A stretch of DNA of 5,409 bases from RUG754 sp041856085 (GTDB lineage Bacteria > Bacillota > Clostridia > Peptostreptococcales > Anaerovoracaceae), in assembly GCA_041856085.1 (NCBI GenBank), contig JBHAFL010000013.1:1-5409 (forward strand). Direction: 5' to 3'. A model generated the notes under the pieces. It saw only the letters and a list, made by a program, of their open reading frames with translations, was not told the DNA's origin and did no database searches. A program made the position numbers and the translations under genes. Positions 5,320 through 5,409 of the stretch are shown one piece after another. The first letter of the stretch is position 1. Every line of letters begins with the position of its first letter.

Positions 5320-5409
5320 GAGCAGTCGGTATAATAGCCGAGTATAACCCGTTTCATAACGGGCATGGCTATCAACTGAAAAAGGCAAAAGAAATATCCG
5401 GCGCGGACT
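5316..5409 (+). CDS. tmcAL: tRNA(Met) cytidine acetate ligase, N-terminal fragment (3' end outside window)
   Basis: TmcAL (YlbM in Bacillus subtilis, formerly annotated as a DUF795 nucleotidyltransferase) uses ATP and acetate, via acetyl-AMP, to form N4-acetylcytidine at the wobble position of elongator tRNA-Met. Only the first 31 codons are present. They carry the family start almost intact: AVGIIAEYNPFHNGH, with the HNGH nucleotidyltransferase signature (His14 and His17) and then YQLKKAKEISGAD. The N-terminus lies exactly where the family begins, which confirms the GTG start and its GAGGGGGG site. Position 18, after the motif, is Gly, where a bulkier residue is common. Family members are about 400 residues, so most of the gene lies beyond the window. 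It overlaps the 74-residue gene by four bases. Identification is confident despite the short fragment. Confidence 0.92.
   Translation, partial: MRAVGIIAEYNPFHNGHGYQLKKAKEISGAD

Noticed and set aside
5163..5375. Minus-strand open frame across the 74-aa gene and tmcAL start
   Set aside because: It is antisense to the unmistakable TmcAL N-terminus and has no start signal.
1..5409. Search for CRISPR repeats, tRNA or rRNA genes, insertion-sequence ends, phage genes or toxin-antitoxin pairs
   Set aside because: None was seen on reading both strands. Genes cover nearly all of the window and every recognised product is housekeeping. The 74-residue and tmcAL pair is not toxin-antitoxin-like, because tmcAL is a known tRNA-modification enzyme.

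Overview
This window looks like ordinary chromosomal housekeeping DNA from a Gram-positive anaerobe, most likely a member of the Clostridia. The support is the protein families and their similarity to clostridial versions, strong GGAGG-type ribosome binding sites, GTG starts, moderate GC content, and a strong preference for ATA (Ile) and AGA/AGG (Arg) codons. The lineage is inferred from sequence character and not proven. I see no phage, insertion sequence, CRISPR array, tRNA, rRNA or defence island.

Layout. The left block (1-1524, + strand) holds the C-terminal half of NAD kinase (nadK) and, sharing one base with it (TAATG), a complete RluA-family pseudouridine synthase with an S4 domain. 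It meets pepF (oligoendopeptidase F, M3 metallopeptidase, - strand, 1587-3389) tail to tail across about 60 bases. That gap holds only weak hairpins and no convincing terminator. pepF diverges from the right block (+ strand) across a compact 70-bp intergenic region that must hold both start regions; candidate overlapping promoters and a 14-bp-period direct repeat lie there.

The right block runs: a very acidic 188-aa protein of unknown function (3460-4026); murI (glutamate racemase, most likely 4196-5032), preceded by a 169-nt stretch of uncertain nature; an unrecognised 74-aa protein (5095-5319); and, overlapping it by four bases (GTGA), the first 31 codons of tmcAL (tRNA-Met cytidine acetate ligase), cut by the window end. 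All four genes point the same way with gaps of at most about 170 nt, so one transcription unit is plausible. MurI supplies D-glutamate for peptidoglycan, and TmcAL acetylates the wobble cytidine of elongator tRNA-Met. There is no single pathway here, only a typical mixed housekeeping operon.

The less ordinary points are two uncharacterised proteins (the 188-aa acidic one and the 74-aa one translationally coupled to tmcAL), a short motif shared by the spacers before murI and before the 74-aa gene (with 12-nt tandem repeats in the latter), the unresolved murI start, and the heavy ATA codon use beside a gene whose product guards against AUA misreading. I found no convincing new biological system.
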